A stretch of 64,000 nucleotides of DNA from Sphaerisporangium siamense (GCF_014205275.1 NZ_JACHND010000001.1:2914001-2978000); one strand, 5' to 3'; positions 43,200 through 52,565 are shown, counted from the stretch's first letter. Numbers and translations: made by a program. Notes: a model not told the origin generated them from the letters alone.

Positions 43200-43213
43200 T
43201 AGAACACGTTCCA
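43200..43213. promoter_or_regulatory. KstR-like operator
   Basis: TAGAACACGTTCCA matches TnnAACnnGTTnnA, the consensus of the TetR-type cholesterol-catabolism repressor KstR. It sits 85 bases upstream of the ferredoxin start and 127 upstream of the methyltransferase start. Confidence 0.55.
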
Positions 43214-43340
43214 CCAGGGCGGGCAAGGCTCGGACGGAATGTTGTTCTGTGCCGTTCGGCCCAAGGCCGGGGGCACGGTTCCGGGTGTTCGTGCGTTGTA
43301 GGTAGGGTGCAGCAGCGTTGCCGTATTCGAGGGAAAAATC

Positions 43341-43982
43341 ATGACTGACATGTCCTTCCCGGCGGACCTGCGCTACGCGGCCGAACGGGCCAAGGGCTTC
43401 ATGCCCGCGAACGAAGGGCTGGCGCTCTTCGAGACCGCGTGCGTCTACGGCCCGCTGGGGCCGATCTGCGAGATCGGCACGTATTGCGGCAAGTCGGCGA
43501 TCTACCTCGGCGCGGCCGCCCGCGAGACGGGGTCCGTCGTCTTCACCGTCGACCACCACCGGGGCTCCGAGGAGATCCAGCCCGGCTGGGCGCACCACGA
43601 CCCCACCCTCATGGACCCCCGCTTCGGCAAGATGGACTCCCTGCCCTTCTTCCGCACCGCCATCGCGTCGGCCGGACTGGAGGAGCAGGTCATCGCCATC
43701 GTCGGGCGCTCGGAGACCGTCGCGCGCTACTGGCGCACCCCGCTCGCCATGCTCTTCATCGACGGCGGCCACTCCGAGGATCCGGTCACCAAGGACTACG
43801 AAGGCTGGGCGCCCCACGTCATCCCCGGCGGCGCCCTGGTCTTCCACGACATCTACCCCGACCCCGGCAAGGGCGGCCAGGCCCCGTACCACGTCTTCCA
43901 GCGCGCCCTCGCCACCGGCGACTACAAGGAGATCCGCGCCGAAGGCTCCCTGCGCGTCCTGGAACGCGTCCTCACCCCCTGA
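43341..43982 (+). CDS. Class I SAM-dependent methyltransferase
   Basis: 213 residues of the Methyltransf_24 type. SAM loop GPICEIGTYCGKSAIYLGAAAR, acidic residue after strand 2 in VVFTVDHHRGSEE, and FIDGGHSEDPVTKDYEGWAPHVIPGGALVFHDI. Probably O-methylates a small molecule; substrate unknown. An ATG at 43350 is an alternative start. Confidence 0.9.
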   Translation: MTDMSFPADLRYAAERAKGFMPANEGLALFETACVYGPLGPICEIGTYCGKSAIYLGAAARETGSVVFTVDHHRGSEEIQPGWAHHDPTLMDPRFGKMDSLPFFRTAIASAGLEEQVIAIVGRSETVARYWRTPLAMLFIDGGHSEDPVTKDYEGWAPHVIPGGALVFHDIYPDPGKGGQAPYHVFQRALATGDYKEIRAEGSLRVLERVLTP

Positions 43983-43994
43983 CCCCTGGCGCCG

Positions 43995-45149
43995 CTAGCG
44001 GCGCAGGAGCCGGGGGTAGTCCTTGAGGTCGATGTTCGTGGCGAACATGTCCGTGGACTTCAGCAGGGCCCGCAGGAGCAGCCTGTGCTTGAACATCCGG
44101 TTGCGCATGGCGATCCTGCGCCGGGTCGGGGGTGCCAGGAAGCCGCCCGCGTTGCCCTTCCTCGCCACCGAGGCGTACTTGCGGAACCCGTCCTCGTAGG
44201 CGCGGAACGCCGCCTGGTGGTCGCCCCCGGCCAGCGCCAGCTCGCCGGCCAGTACGTACGCGCCGGCGACGGCCAGCCCGCTGCCGAAGCCGCCGAGCGT
44301 GTTGCCGTACGCGGCGTCGCCGAGCAGCACCACCCGGCCCTTGGCGTAGTGGTCGATCTCGGTCCTGCTGATCGAGTCGAGGTAGAAGTCGTCCGAGGCG
44401 GACGCGGCGGCGACGATCTCCGGGACCCGCCAGCCCGCGCCCTGGTAGGCGTCGCACAGGATCCGCTTCTGCCGGCCGGCGTCGAACCGGTCGAACGGGA
44501 TCTCCCCGGCGGCGAAGACGAAGAACGCGGGCGCCTTCGGGCCGCCGAGCGCGACCATCCGCCCCGGCTCGTTGTACATCGCGGGCTCGCCGGGTAGGTC
44601 GACCGCGGCCAGCGCGTAGTAGTACCCGAGGTGGCGCACGTACGCGGACTCCGGCCCGAACGCCAGGCGGCGGACGGCCGAGTGGATGCCGTCGGCCCCG
44701 GCGACGATGTCGAAGGTGCGCGGCACGCCCTTCTCGAACGTCACGCGCACGCCGTCCTCGGTGTCGGTCAGCGAGGCGATCGAGTCGCCGAAGACGTACT
44801 CGCAGGTTCCCGCGGTCCGCTCGTACAGCAGCGCGGAGAGGTCGCCGCGGAAGATCTCCAGCTCGCCGCCGGTGAACTCGCCCGGCATGACGGCCAGCGC
44901 CCTGCCGTTCCCGTCCACGAAGGTCTGGTCGGTTCCGCCGGTCTGCCGCCGCCGCACCTCCTCCAAAATCCCCATGCGCTCCAGGACCGTGAGCTGGGCG
45001 GTGCCCTTGAAGTCGACGGCCTGGCCGCCGGGCCGCAGCGCGGGCGCCTTCTCGACGACGGTGACCGCGCACCCGTACCGGCTCAGCCAGTACGCCAGCG
45101 CGGGCCCGGCGATGCTCGCGCCGGAGATGAGTACCGTGGTGTTCTTCAT
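43995..45149 (-). CDS. FAD-dependent aromatic-type monooxygenase
   Basis: 384 residues of the PHBH/class A flavoprotein monooxygenase family. Dinucleotide loop LISGASIAGPALAYWLSRYGCAVTVVEKAP, DG motif GADGIHSAVRRLAFG, and second FAD motif VVLLGDAAYGNTLGGFGSGLAVAGAYVLAGEL. ATG at 45147-45149. Divergent from the SARP-type regulator with an 85-base spacer containing three heptamer repeats, so it is the prime candidate target of that regulator. A perfect 16-base palindrome gcgccgctagcggcgc covers its stop codon. Homologues hydroxylate aromatic substrates or antibiotics. Confidence 0.93.
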   Translation of the reverse strand: MKNTTVLISGASIAGPALAYWLSRYGCAVTVVEKAPALRPGGQAVDFKGTAQLTVLERMGILEEVRRRQTGGTDQTFVDGNGRALAVMPGEFTGGELEIFRGDLSALLYERTAGTCEYVFGDSIASLTDTEDGVRVTFEKGVPRTFDIVAGADGIHSAVRRLAFGPESAYVRHLGYYYALAAVDLPGEPAMYNEPGRMVALGGPKAPAFFVFAAGEIPFDRFDAGRQKRILCDAYQGAGWRVPEIVAAASASDDFYLDSISRTEIDHYAKGRVVLLGDAAYGNTLGGFGSGLAVAGAYVLAGELALAGGDHQAAFRAYEDGFRKYASVARKGNAGGFLAPPTRRRIAMRNRMFKHRLLLRALLKSTDMFATNIDLKDYPRLLRR

Positions 45150-45173
45150 GCCCCGTACCCTCGCGACGCCCGC

Positions 45174-45202
45174 TGACAGCCCATGGACAGCCGGCTGACA
45201 GC
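45174..45202. promoter_or_regulatory. SARP-type heptamer repeats
   Basis: TGACAGC (45174-45180), GGACAGC (45185-45191) and TGACAGC (45196-45202), spaced exactly 11 bases apart. Direct heptamers at 11-base intervals are how SARP regulators bind DNA. The array lies between the FAD monooxygenase and the regulator gene. Confidence 0.65.
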
Positions 45203-45234
45203 GCGGAACCCGCAGATAAGGGACAATCATCGCC

Positions 45235-48200
45235 ATGTGGTTCGGCATCCTCGGGCCTCTGGAGGTGCGGGCGAACGACGGCGCGGCCGTGCCCGTCGCG
45301 GGGCCGCGCCCCCGGGGCCTGCTCGTGATGCTGTCGCTGGAGGCGGGCAGGGTCGTCACGACGGAGCGGCTGATCGACGGCCAGTACGGCGACGCCCCGC
45401 CGCCCGGGGCCGGCAACGCGATCCAGGCCCAGGTGTCCCGGCTGCGCCGTGCCCTCCCCGCCGGCCTGGTGGAGTTCCACGGCGCCGGATACCGGCTCGC
45501 GGCCGAGCCCGGCGACGTGGACGCGCACCGCTTCGCGCGTCTCGCCGGCGAGGGACGCCACCTGCTGTCCGCCGCCCGGCACGCCGACGCCGCCCGCGCC
45601 CTGCGCGAGGCGCTCGCGCTGTGGCGGGGCCCCGCCCTGGCCGACCTGCCGCACGGCCACGCGCGGGCCGCGGGCCTGGACGAGCTGAGGCTCACCGCCG
45701 CGGAGGACCTCATCGAGGCCGAGCTGGCGCTTCCCCACGGCGGCTCGGTGGCCGAGATCAGGAGGCTGGTGGCCGAGCACCCCCTGCGGGAGCGGCCGCG
45801 CGGGCAGCTCATGCGCGCGCTGCACGCGGCCGGGCGGCGCGCCGAGGCGCTGGAGGCGTTCGACGAGGCGCGGCGCCTGCTCGCCGACGAGCTGGGCGTC
45901 GACCCCTCGCCCGAGCTGGCCGCCGTCCACCTGGACGTCCTGCGCGCCGAACGTCCCGCCACGCCGCGGCGGCCGGGCGTCGCGGCCCAGCTCACCAGCT
46001 TCGTGGGCCGCGACAGGGAACTGGAGCGGCTCGCCGCGCTGCGCGGCTCCCGCCTGGTCACGATCGTCGGCCCCGGCGGCACCGGCAAGACCCGGCTCGC
46101 CGTCGAGGCGGCCGGCCGCGACGCGCGCGAGTCCTGCTTCGTCGACCTCGCGCCGCTCGGAAGCGGCGACGACCCCGTGCAGGCGGCGCTGGGCGCGCTG
46201 GGGCTGCGCGAGTCGGGGCTCCAGCCACGTCCCGGGGCGGAACCCGCCGAACGCCTGGCGGCGGCGCTCGGCGACCGCGAGACGGTGCTCGTGTTCGACA
46301 ACTGCGAGCACGTCGTCGGCGCCGCCGCGGCGCTGGCCCGCAGGCTGCTCGCCGAGTGCCCGAGGCTCCGCGTGGTCGCCACCAGCCGCGAACCCCTCGG
46401 CCTGACCGGCGAGACGCTGGTCCCGCTCGCCCCGCTGCCCACCCCGCCGCCGGGGACCTCCGCCTCCGGCGCGCTCGCCTACCCGGCCGTGCGGCTCTTC
46501 GCCGACCGCGCGGCGGCCGTGCGCCCGGGCTTCGCGGTGTCGGACGGCAACGTGGCGGCGGTCACCGAGGTGTGCGCCGCGCTCGACGGGCTGCCGCTCG
46601 CCATCGAGCTGGCGGCGGCGCGCCTGCGGTCGTTCACCGTCGAGGAGGTCGCGACCCGGCTGGCCGAGCACGGCCGGTTCCGGCTGCTGTCGCGCGGCGA
46701 CCGCACCGCGGCGGCCCGCCACCGGACCCTGCGCGCGGTCGTGGAGTGGAGCTGGGACCTTCTGGACGCGCACGAACGCGCGCTGGCCGCCCGGCTCGCC
46801 GTCTTCGCCGGAGGCGCGTCCCTGGAGGCGGTCGAGGCGGTGTGCGGCGGGGACGACCCGGTCGAGACGCTGGCCGGGCTGGTGGACAAGTCGCTCGTCG
46901 AGGCCGACGGCGGACGCTACCGCATGCTCGACACGATCCTGCTGTTCTGCGCGGAGAAGCTCGCGGAATCGGGCGACGAGGACGCGTTGCGCGCCCGGCA
47001 CGCCCGCCACTTCCTCGAACTGGCCCAGCGCGCCGACCCGCACCTGCGCCGCGCGGAGCAACTGGAGTGGCTGGCCCGGCTGTCGTCCGACCACGGCAAC
47101 CTGATGGCCGCCCTGCGCTGGAGCGTGCGCGAGGACAGGGAGACCGCGCTGCGGCTGGTCGCGGCCCTGGGGGCGTACTGGTGGCTGAGCGGGCGGCATG
47201 GCCAGGCGGGAGCGGCCGCCGCCGACCTGCTCGGCACGCTCACGGGGCCCCCGGACGGTCTGGAGGAGGAGTACGTCGCGTGCGTGACCCACGCCGTCCC
47301 CCGGGCCTCGCCCGCCCACTGGAACCGGGCCGTGGAGGTCATGCGGGCCCTGGACCGGCCGCTGCGCCACCCCTTCCTCGCCGCCCTGTGGGGCATGGTC
47401 GCCGGGCCCTCGGACACGATGGACCCCGGGGACGCCGAGCGCGTGTTCGGCCAGGACGCGTGGACGTGGGCCCTGGCCCTGCTGAGCCAAGGGCTGCTCG
47501 CCGTCATCGACGGCCGTCCCGCCGAAGGCGAGCAGGTGCTCTCCGATGTCCTGACGCGTTTCCGTGCGCTCGGCGAGCGCTGGGGCACGGCCCAGGCGCT
47601 CGACTGGCTCGCCATGGTCGCCGGCCGCCGCGGCGAGTGGCCCCGCGCCCGCGCCCTGTGGACGGAGGCGCTCGGCCTGTTCGACCGGCTCGGCGCCCTG
47701 GAGGAGAGCGTGGACGTGCTCACCCGGCGGGCCGGCTGCCTGCTGAGCGAGGGCGACCCGGCCGCGGCGGCGGCCGACCTCGCCGTGGCCGAAGACCTCG
47801 CGCGCCGCGCCGGGCAGGTGGGCACGCCCGCCGTGGTCCTGCTCCGCCAGGGCGAGCTGGCCCGTCACCAGGGGGACCTGCCCGAGGCCCGGCGCAGGCT
47901 CGACGCGGCCCTGCGGGCCGCCGAGGGCGGCTCCTTCGGGACCGAGGCGCTGCGCGCCCGCGTCCTCGCCACGCTGGCCCGCGTCGCGCGTGAGGAGGGC
48001 CGGCTCGACGAGGCACGGCCGCGGTACCGTGAGGCCCTGGAGTGCGGGCGGACGTCCGTCCTCGCGTCGGATCTGGCCGACGCCGCCGACGCCGAGGCGG
48101 AGGCCGCCCTCCTGGACGGCGACGGCGCCCGCGCCGCCCAGCTGCTCGGCGCCGCGGTGGCCCTGCGCGGCACGACCGTGGCCGGCGATCGGGACGTGGC

Positions 48201-48312
48201 CCACGCCGTCGCGGCGGCCCGCGCCCTCCTGGGCCCGGGTGCGTTCACCGCCACCTACACCGAGGCCGTCGCCTTTCCGCACCCGCGGGCGCGCGCCCTG
48301 CTCGCCCCCTGA
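45235..48312 (+). CDS. SARP/AfsR-like regulator with BTAD and NB-ARC ATPase domains
   Basis: 1025 residues. OmpR-type winged helix (1-80: FGILGPLEVRANDG..RPRGLLVMLSLEAGRVVTTERLIDGQYGD..GNAIQAQVSRLRRAL), bacterial transcriptional activation domain (~90-235), ATPase with Walker A VTIVGPGGTGKTRLAVEAA and Walker B VLVFDNCEHV (~260-600), then TPR-like helical repeats. These large regulators activate nearby biosynthetic genes after sensing an unknown signal. Divergent from the FAD monooxygenase. AAGGGA lies 12 bases before the ATG, a loose spacing. Confidence 0.93.
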   Translation: MWFGILGPLEVRANDGAAVPVAGPRPRGLLVMLSLEAGRVVTTERLIDGQYGDAPPPGAGNAIQAQVSRLRRALPAGLVEFHGAGYRLAAEPGDVDAHRFARLAGEGRHLLSAARHADAARALREALALWRGPALADLPHGHARAAGLDELRLTAAEDLIEAELALPHGGSVAEIRRLVAEHPLRERPRGQLMRALHAAGRRAEALEAFDEARRLLADELGVDPSPELAAVHLDVLRAERPATPRRPGVAAQLTSFVGRDRELERLAALRGSRLVTIVGPGGTGKTRLAVEAAGRDARESCFVDLAPLGSGDDPVQAALGALGLRESGLQPRPGAEPAERLAAALGDRETVLVFDNCEHVVGAAAALARRLLAECPRLRVVATSREPLGLTGETLVPLAPLPTPPPGTSASGALAYPAVRLFADRAAAVRPGFAVSDGNVAAVTEVCAALDGLPLAIELAAARLRSFTVEEVATRLAEHGRFRLLSRGDRTAAARHRTLRAVVEWSWDLLDAHERALAARLAVFAGGASLEAVEAVCGGDDPVETLAGLVDKSLVEADGGRYRMLDTILLFCAEKLAESGDEDALRARHARHFLELAQRADPHLRRAEQLEWLARLSSDHGNLMAALRWSVREDRETALRLVAALGAYWWLSGRHGQAGAAAADLLGTLTGPPDGLEEEYVACVTHAVPRASPAHWNRAVEVMRALDRPLRHPFLAALWGMVAGPSDTMDPGDAERVFGQDAWTWALALLSQGLLAVIDGRPAEGEQVLSDVLTRFRALGERWGTAQALDWLAMVAGRRGEWPRARALWTEALGLFDRLGALEESVDVLTRRAGCLLSEGDPAAAAADLAVAEDLARRAGQVGTPAVVLLRQGELARHQGDLPEARRRLDAALRAAEGGSFGTEALRARVLATLARVAREEGRLDEARPRYREALECGRTSVLASDLADAADAEAEAALLDGDGARAAQLLGAAVALRGTTVAGDRDVAHAVAAARALLGPGAFTATYTEAVAFPHPRARALLAP

Positions 48313-48391
48313 CCCGAGCCGGCGGCGAGGCCCGTCCGAGTGGCGGGGTCGCCGGACCACGACCTCCGCCTCCTCGTGGGCGCCTGTTCGG

Positions 48392-49042
48392 TCAGGACTC
48401 CGCGGGCGCCTCGGGGGAGGCGGTGTAGGCGGCCGTGGAGCGGTCGGCGGCGGCGGTGGCGGCGGCCTCGTCGGTGCCGAAGGCGACGCTGGCGTCGCGC
48501 CAGCGCAGGCTGCTCTCGGCGACGAAGCTCTTGCCCTCGTCGGACAGGAGCCAGGCGGGGGCGTCCTCGGGCTTGAGGCTCTCGCCCGAGCCCAGGTGCA
48601 GGGCCAGGCCGAGCACGCCGAGGTCCCAGCCGATGCCCACGGCGCCGGGGCCGAAGGTGTCCCAGAACTCGTCGGAGCCGGCGACGGGGGCGATGTGCTG
48701 GAGCTCGAAGCGGGTCCCGTCGCCGTCCGGGGTCAGCCGGACCTCGATCCAGGACATGCCCTCGCCGTACTCCCAGGTGGCGGAGAAGAACTTCGGCGGG
48801 TCGCACCGCTCGATCGTGCCCCCGGCGTTGCCTTCGAGCTGGTAGCGGCCTCCGACGCGCAGCTCGCCGCTGATGGGCATGAACCAGCGGGGGATGCGCT
48901 CGGCGTTGGTGAGGGCGTCCCAGACGTCCTCGGGGGCGGCGTCGTAGGTCTGGGCGATGGTGAGGACGCGCCCCTCGCCCGCCTCCAGCGCGCGGTCGCC
49001 GATCCGGCGGTGGACGGCGTTGATCTGGCCGGTGACATCCAT
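48392..49042 (-). CDS. SRPBCC (AHSA1-like) protein
   Basis: 216 residues. START-like fold with LTIAQTYDAAPEDVWDALTNAERIPRWFMPISGELRVGGRYQLEGNAGGTIE, typical AHSA1 sequence. C-terminal extension to residue 216 with FGTDEAAATAAADRSTAAYTASPEAPAES. The ATG lies 3 bases after the stop of the ArsR gene, so the two form an operon, a standard pairing. Binds a hydrophobic ligand; role unknown. Confidence 0.92.
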   Translation of the reverse strand: MDVTGQINAVHRRIGDRALEAGEGRVLTIAQTYDAAPEDVWDALTNAERIPRWFMPISGELRVGGRYQLEGNAGGTIERCDPPKFFSATWEYGEGMSWIEVRLTPDGDGTRFELQHIAPVAGSDEFWDTFGPGAVGIGWDLGVLGLALHLGSGESLKPEDAPAWLLSDEGKSFVAESSLRWRDASVAFGTDEAAATAAADRSTAAYTASPEAPAES

Positions 49043-49045
49043 GGG

Positions 49046-49402
49046 TCATTCCTTCGTGTCGTTTGCTTGTTCCCGCAGCTGCCGTTCGCGCTTGCCGCGG
49101 GCCAGTTCGGTGCCCAGCGCGTCGAGCCGGGGGGCCCAGAAGCGGCGGAACCGGTCGAGCCAGGCGTCGATGTCGCGCAGCGGCTCGGTGTTCACCGCGT
49201 ACAGCCGGCGGACGCCGTCGGGCCGCACGGTCGCGAAGCCGTTGTCCCGCAGGACCTTCAGATGCTGGGAGACGGCCGGCTGGGAGATGTCGAACTCCTG
49301 CTGGATGGCGGCGCAGACCGCCCCGGAGGTCCGCTCGCCGTCGGCGAGCAGCTCAAGGATCCTGCGCCGCACCGGGTCGCCGAGTACATCGAACGCGTGC
49401 AC
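49046..49402 (-). CDS. ArsR-family regulator
   Basis: 118 residues. Winged helix MHAFDVLGDPVRRRILELLADGERTSGAVCAAIQQEFDISQPAVSQHLKVLRDNGFATVRPDGVRRLYAV. No metal-binding Cys motif of the ArsR/SmtB metal sensors. The C-terminal helix (LDRFRRFWAPRLDALGTELARGKRERQ) is as in the SRPBCC-linked subgroup. Likely represses its own operon through the inverted repeat upstream. Confidence 0.93.
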   Translation of the reverse strand: MHAFDVLGDPVRRRILELLADGERTSGAVCAAIQQEFDISQPAVSQHLKVLRDNGFATVRPDGVRRLYAVNTEPLRDIDAWLDRFRRFWAPRLDALGTELARGKRERQLREQANDTKE

Positions 49403-49427
49403 GAATACGTTCTACAGGCGTCGCCTT

Positions 49428-49447
49428 ATATAAGTCAAGGCTTATAT
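49428..49447. promoter_or_regulatory. Operator of the ArsR/SRPBCC operon
   Basis: Inverted repeat ATATAAG-tcaagg-CTTATAT, perfect 7-base arms, 26 bases upstream of the ArsR start codon. Confidence 0.6.
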
Positions 49448-49463
49448 GTGCTCGTCGGAGCCC

Positions 49464-50543
49464 TCACGTCCGGCTCGGCGCGTGCGAGCAGCCGCAGCTC
49501 GCCGCGTCCACGACGGGGACGGCGTACCGTCCGGCCCGGCGGAACAGGCCCGCGCCCGGCGTCGTGTCCGACAGCGCGTCGGCCGCCAGGACCACCGCGG
49601 CGGCCGTGTACGCCGACTGCTCGTGGGGGAACCACGCCTCGTTCACGAACTGCCAGCCGGTCCAGTACGACCCGTCCTCGTGGCGCATGTGCTGCATGTC
49701 CGCGAAGACGGCGAGCGCCCGCGCGCGGTCCCCGGCCGCGTCCAGGGTCAGGGCCAGCTCGCAGGACTCCGCGCCCGTCACCCACGGCTGGTCGGAGACG
49801 CAGCGGGCTCCGAGGCCCGGCACGACGAACGTCTCCCAGCCCCGCTCCAGCCGCTCCCGCGCGGCTGGCCCGCGCACCGCGCCGCCGAGGATCGGGTAGT
49901 ACCAGTCCATCGAGAACCGGCTCTTGTCGGCGAACGCCTCGGGGTGCGCGGCGAGCACGTGGCCGAGCCGGTCGGCGGCGAGCTCCCAGTCCGGGTGCGG
50001 GTCGCCGAGCCGCTCGCCGAGCAGCACCCCGCACCGGAGCCCCTGGTAGATCGAGGAGCAGCCGGTGAGCAGCGCGTACGCCGCGGGCGCCCCGGAGGCC
50101 GCGCGTTCCCACACGATCTCGCCGCGCGGGGTCTGCAGGTCGGCGGCGAAGTCCAGCGCCCGCTCCACGACCGGCCACATGGCGCGGGTGAAGCGCTCGT
50201 CCCCGGTCACCAGCAGGTCGTGCCACACCCCGACCGCGAGGTAGGCGGCGTGGTTGCTCTCGCCGTTCCCCTCCACGGCCACGCCGCCCGCCGTCTTCGC
50301 CGGCCACGAGCCGTCCTTCCGCTGGTGGCGGGCCAGCCAGTCGTACCCCTTCCTGGCCTCGGCGCCCAGCCCGGCCACGGTCATGGCCATCAGGCACTCG
50401 ACGTGGTTCCAGGCGTCGACGTGGCCCTCGGGCCACGGCACCCCGCCGTCGGCGTCCTGGACCGCCGCGATGCTGCGCGCGGTCGCGAGGACCTGCTCCG
50501 CCGTGATGATCCCGGGGACGGCCGGCGTCCGGCCGGCGGTCAA
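49464..50543 (-). CDS. Prenyltransferase/squalene-cyclase-like alpha-barrel protein
   Basis: 359 residues, alpha/alpha-barrel style with repeated helices and motifs such as DADGGVPWPEGHVDAWNHVECLMAMTVAG, WLARHQRKDGSWPAKT and ESNHAAYLAVGVWHDL. The QxxDGSW repeat recalls squalene-hopene cyclase/prenyltransferase repeats; a six-hairpin glycosidase is the alternative. The TTG start at 50541-50543 overlaps the methyltransferase stop (TTGA), with GGAAG upstream, so translation is coupled. Third gene of the GT4-methyltransferase-cyclase unit. Substrate unknown. Confidence 0.78.
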   Translation of the reverse strand: MTAGRTPAVPGIITAEQVLATARSIAAVQDADGGVPWPEGHVDAWNHVECLMAMTVAGLGAEARKGYDWLARHQRKDGSWPAKTAGGVAVEGNGESNHAAYLAVGVWHDLLVTGDERFTRAMWPVVERALDFAADLQTPRGEIVWERAASGAPAAYALLTGCSSIYQGLRCGVLLGERLGDPHPDWELAADRLGHVLAAHPEAFADKSRFSMDWYYPILGGAVRGPAARERLERGWETFVVPGLGARCVSDQPWVTGAESCELALTLDAAGDRARALAVFADMQHMRHEDGSYWTGWQFVNEAWFPHEQSAYTAAAVVLAADALSDTTPGAGLFRRAGRYAVPVVDAASCGCSHAPSRT

Positions 50544-51253
50544 GCGGGCTTCCGGACGTAGACGACCACGCTCTTGCCGATCAACGGGTTGAGCGCGGAC
50601 TCCGCGATCCGGGTCAGCGCCGGGCGCTTCATGATGTCCCAGACGAGCAACCGGTGGTACGCCTTGACCAGCGGGTGGTCGTCGTCGTCCACGCCGACCG
50701 CGCACTTGAGCCACCAGTACGGCGTGTGCAGGCCGTGGGCGTGGTGGTGCGGGCCGACGCGCAGGCCGGTGGCCTTGAGCTTGGCCTTCAGCTCGGCCAG
50801 CGTGTAGACGCGCACGTGGCCGCCGGGCGCGGTGTGGTACGCCTCCGACAGCGCCCAGCAGACGCGCTCGGGCAGGAAGCTCGGCACGGTGACGGCCGCG
50901 ACCCCGCCCGGCTTGAGCACCCGGTGGATCTCCCGCATCGCCGCCATGTCGTCGGGGATGTGCTCCAGCACCTCCGCCGCGATCACCCGGTCGAAGGAGG
51001 CGTCGGGGAACGGCATGGCGAGCGCGTCGCCCGTCACGGTCTCGGCGGTGGCCTCCAGTGGCGCCTCGCCCGCCGTCTCCATGGCCGCGAACATGGCCGC
51101 GACGCTCTTCAGCTCGTCGGCGTCCTGGTCGAAGGCCACCACGTCGGCCCCGCGCCGCAGCACCTCGAAGGCGTGGCGGCCGGCGCCGCACCCGAGGTCG
51201 AGCACGCGAAGGCCCGGTCCCACCGGCAGCCTCCGGAAGTCGACGGTCAGCAC
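50540..51253 (-). CDS. Class I SAM-dependent methyltransferase
   Basis: 237 residues from the GTG at 51251-51253 (AAAGGGGA 8 bases upstream; an ATG 27 codons earlier lies within the upstream GT gene and is less likely). SAM motifs LRVLDLGCGAGRHAFEVLRRGADVVAFDQD, GDALAMPFPDASFDRVIAAEVLEHIPDDMAAMREIHRVLKPGG. Methyltransf_11 type. Located 37 bases after the glycosyltransferase, same strand. Confidence 0.92.
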   Translation of the reverse strand: MLTVDFRRLPVGPGLRVLDLGCGAGRHAFEVLRRGADVVAFDQDADELKSVAAMFAAMETAGEAPLEATAETVTGDALAMPFPDASFDRVIAAEVLEHIPDDMAAMREIHRVLKPGGVAAVTVPSFLPERVCWALSEAYHTAPGGHVRVYTLAELKAKLKATGLRVGPHHHAHGLHTPYWWLKCAVGVDDDDHPLVKAYHRLLVWDIMKRPALTRIAESALNPLIGKSVVVYVRKPA

Positions 51254-51290
51254 CTGCCGGTCCCCTTTCCCTCGGACGCCCGGGGCGTCC

Positions 51291-52565
51291 TCACCGCTTA
51301 GCCCGCCCGCCGGTGTGGGCGGCGATCGCCTCACGGTAGGCCTCGACCGTGCGCTTGGCGACGACGTTCCAGGTGAAGCGCTCCATCACCCGGTCGAATC
51401 CGGCCTTGCCGACCCGCTCCCGCTCGGCGGGGGAGTCGTGCAGCCGGCGCAGCACGGCGGCCAGCTCCTCGGCGTCGCCCGGCGCCACCTGGACGGCGGC
51501 GTCCCCGACGACCTCGGGCAGCGCGCCCGTGCGGCTGGCGACCAGCGGCGTGCCGCAGGCCATGTGCTCGACGGCCGGCAGCGAGAACCCCTCGTACAGC
51601 GACGGCACGACCGAGATCTCGGAGGTGGCGATCAGCTCGCCGAGCTCGTCGTCGGAGATGCCGTGCACGAAGCGCACCCGCTCGCCGAGCGCCAGCTCCT
51701 GAACCAGCTTCTCGGTGGGGCCGCCGGGGGTCGGCCTGCTGACCACGGTCAGGTTCACGTCGCGCTCGGTGGCGAGCTTGGCGACGGCGCGCAGCAGGGT
51801 GGCGACGCCCTTCATCGGGGAGTCGGCGCTGGCCACGGCGACGATCGAGCCGGGGCGCTTCGGCAGGTGCGGGCGCGGGTGGAAGTAGCGGGTGTCCACG
51901 CCGAGCGGGATGAGCCGCATGCTGCTCTGCGGCACGTTGAAGTCGCGGTGGATGTCGGCGAGGCTCGACTCGCTGACCGTGAGGATCGGCTTGAGCCGCG
52001 GCGCGACGATGGACTGCATGCGGACGAAGCCGTACCAGCGGCGCAGCGAGAGCTGCTTGCGCGGCGGCGCGGCCTCCAGCTCGATGCGCCGGTCGACGCT
52101 GATCGGGTGGTGGATGGTCCCGACCACGGGGAACAGCTTCTGGATGCCGAGCAGGCCGTAGCCGAGGGTCTGGTTGTCCTGGACGACGTCGAAGTCGCCG
52201 GCGCGCCTCTTCATCTCGCGCAGCGCGCGCAGGCTGAAGGTCAGCGGCTCGGGGAAGCCGGCCGTCCACATCGTGGCGACTTCGAGCACGTCGATCCAGT
52301 CGCGGTACTCGGCGAGCCGCGGGGTGCGGAACGGGTCCTCGTCGCGGTAGAGGTCCAGGCTCGGCACCCGGGTGAGGACGACGCCCTCGTCCAGCTCCGG
52401 GTAGGGCGGCCCGGAGAACACCTCGACGTGGTGTCCGAGGGCGACGAGCTCGCGGCTGAGGTGGCGCAGGTAGACGCCTTGGCCGCCGCAGGTGGGTTTG
52501 CTCCGGTACGACAGCAGGGCCACGCGCAGCCTGCCTTCGGACGCCTCGCCGTCTGGAACCCGCAC
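51291..52565 (-). CDS. Glycosyltransferase family 4
   Basis: 424 residues from the GTG at 52563-52565 (GGAAGGGG just upstream). GT-B fold, GT4 type: VALLSYRSKPTCGGQGVYLRHLSRELVALGHHVEVFSG at the N-terminus and the donor-site motif VVPSLYEGFSLPAVEHMACGTPLVASRTGALPEVVGDAA (E-x7-E) near the C-terminus. Transfers a sugar, perhaps GDP-mannose or a deoxy derivative given the divergent GDP-mannose dehydratase, to a lipid or polysaccharide. Confidence 0.94.
   Translation of the reverse strand: MRVPDGEASEGRLRVALLSYRSKPTCGGQGVYLRHLSRELVALGHHVEVFSGPPYPELDEGVVLTRVPSLDLYRDEDPFRTPRLAEYRDWIDVLEVATMWTAGFPEPLTFSLRALREMKRRAGDFDVVQDNQTLGYGLLGIQKLFPVVGTIHHPISVDRRIELEAAPPRKQLSLRRWYGFVRMQSIVAPRLKPILTVSESSLADIHRDFNVPQSSMRLIPLGVDTRYFHPRPHLPKRPGSIVAVASADSPMKGVATLLRAVAKLATERDVNLTVVSRPTPGGPTEKLVQELALGERVRFVHGISDDELGELIATSEISVVPSLYEGFSLPAVEHMACGTPLVASRTGALPEVVGDAAVQVAPGDAEELAAVLRRLHDSPAERERVGKAGFDRVMERFTWNVVAKRTVEAYREAIAAHTGGRAKR

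Noticed and set aside
43972..48360. 1462-codon minus-strand open frame
   Set aside because: Antisense shadow of the FAD monooxygenase (other frame) and the SARP-type regulator; sequence is Gly/Arg/Ala-rich without motifs.
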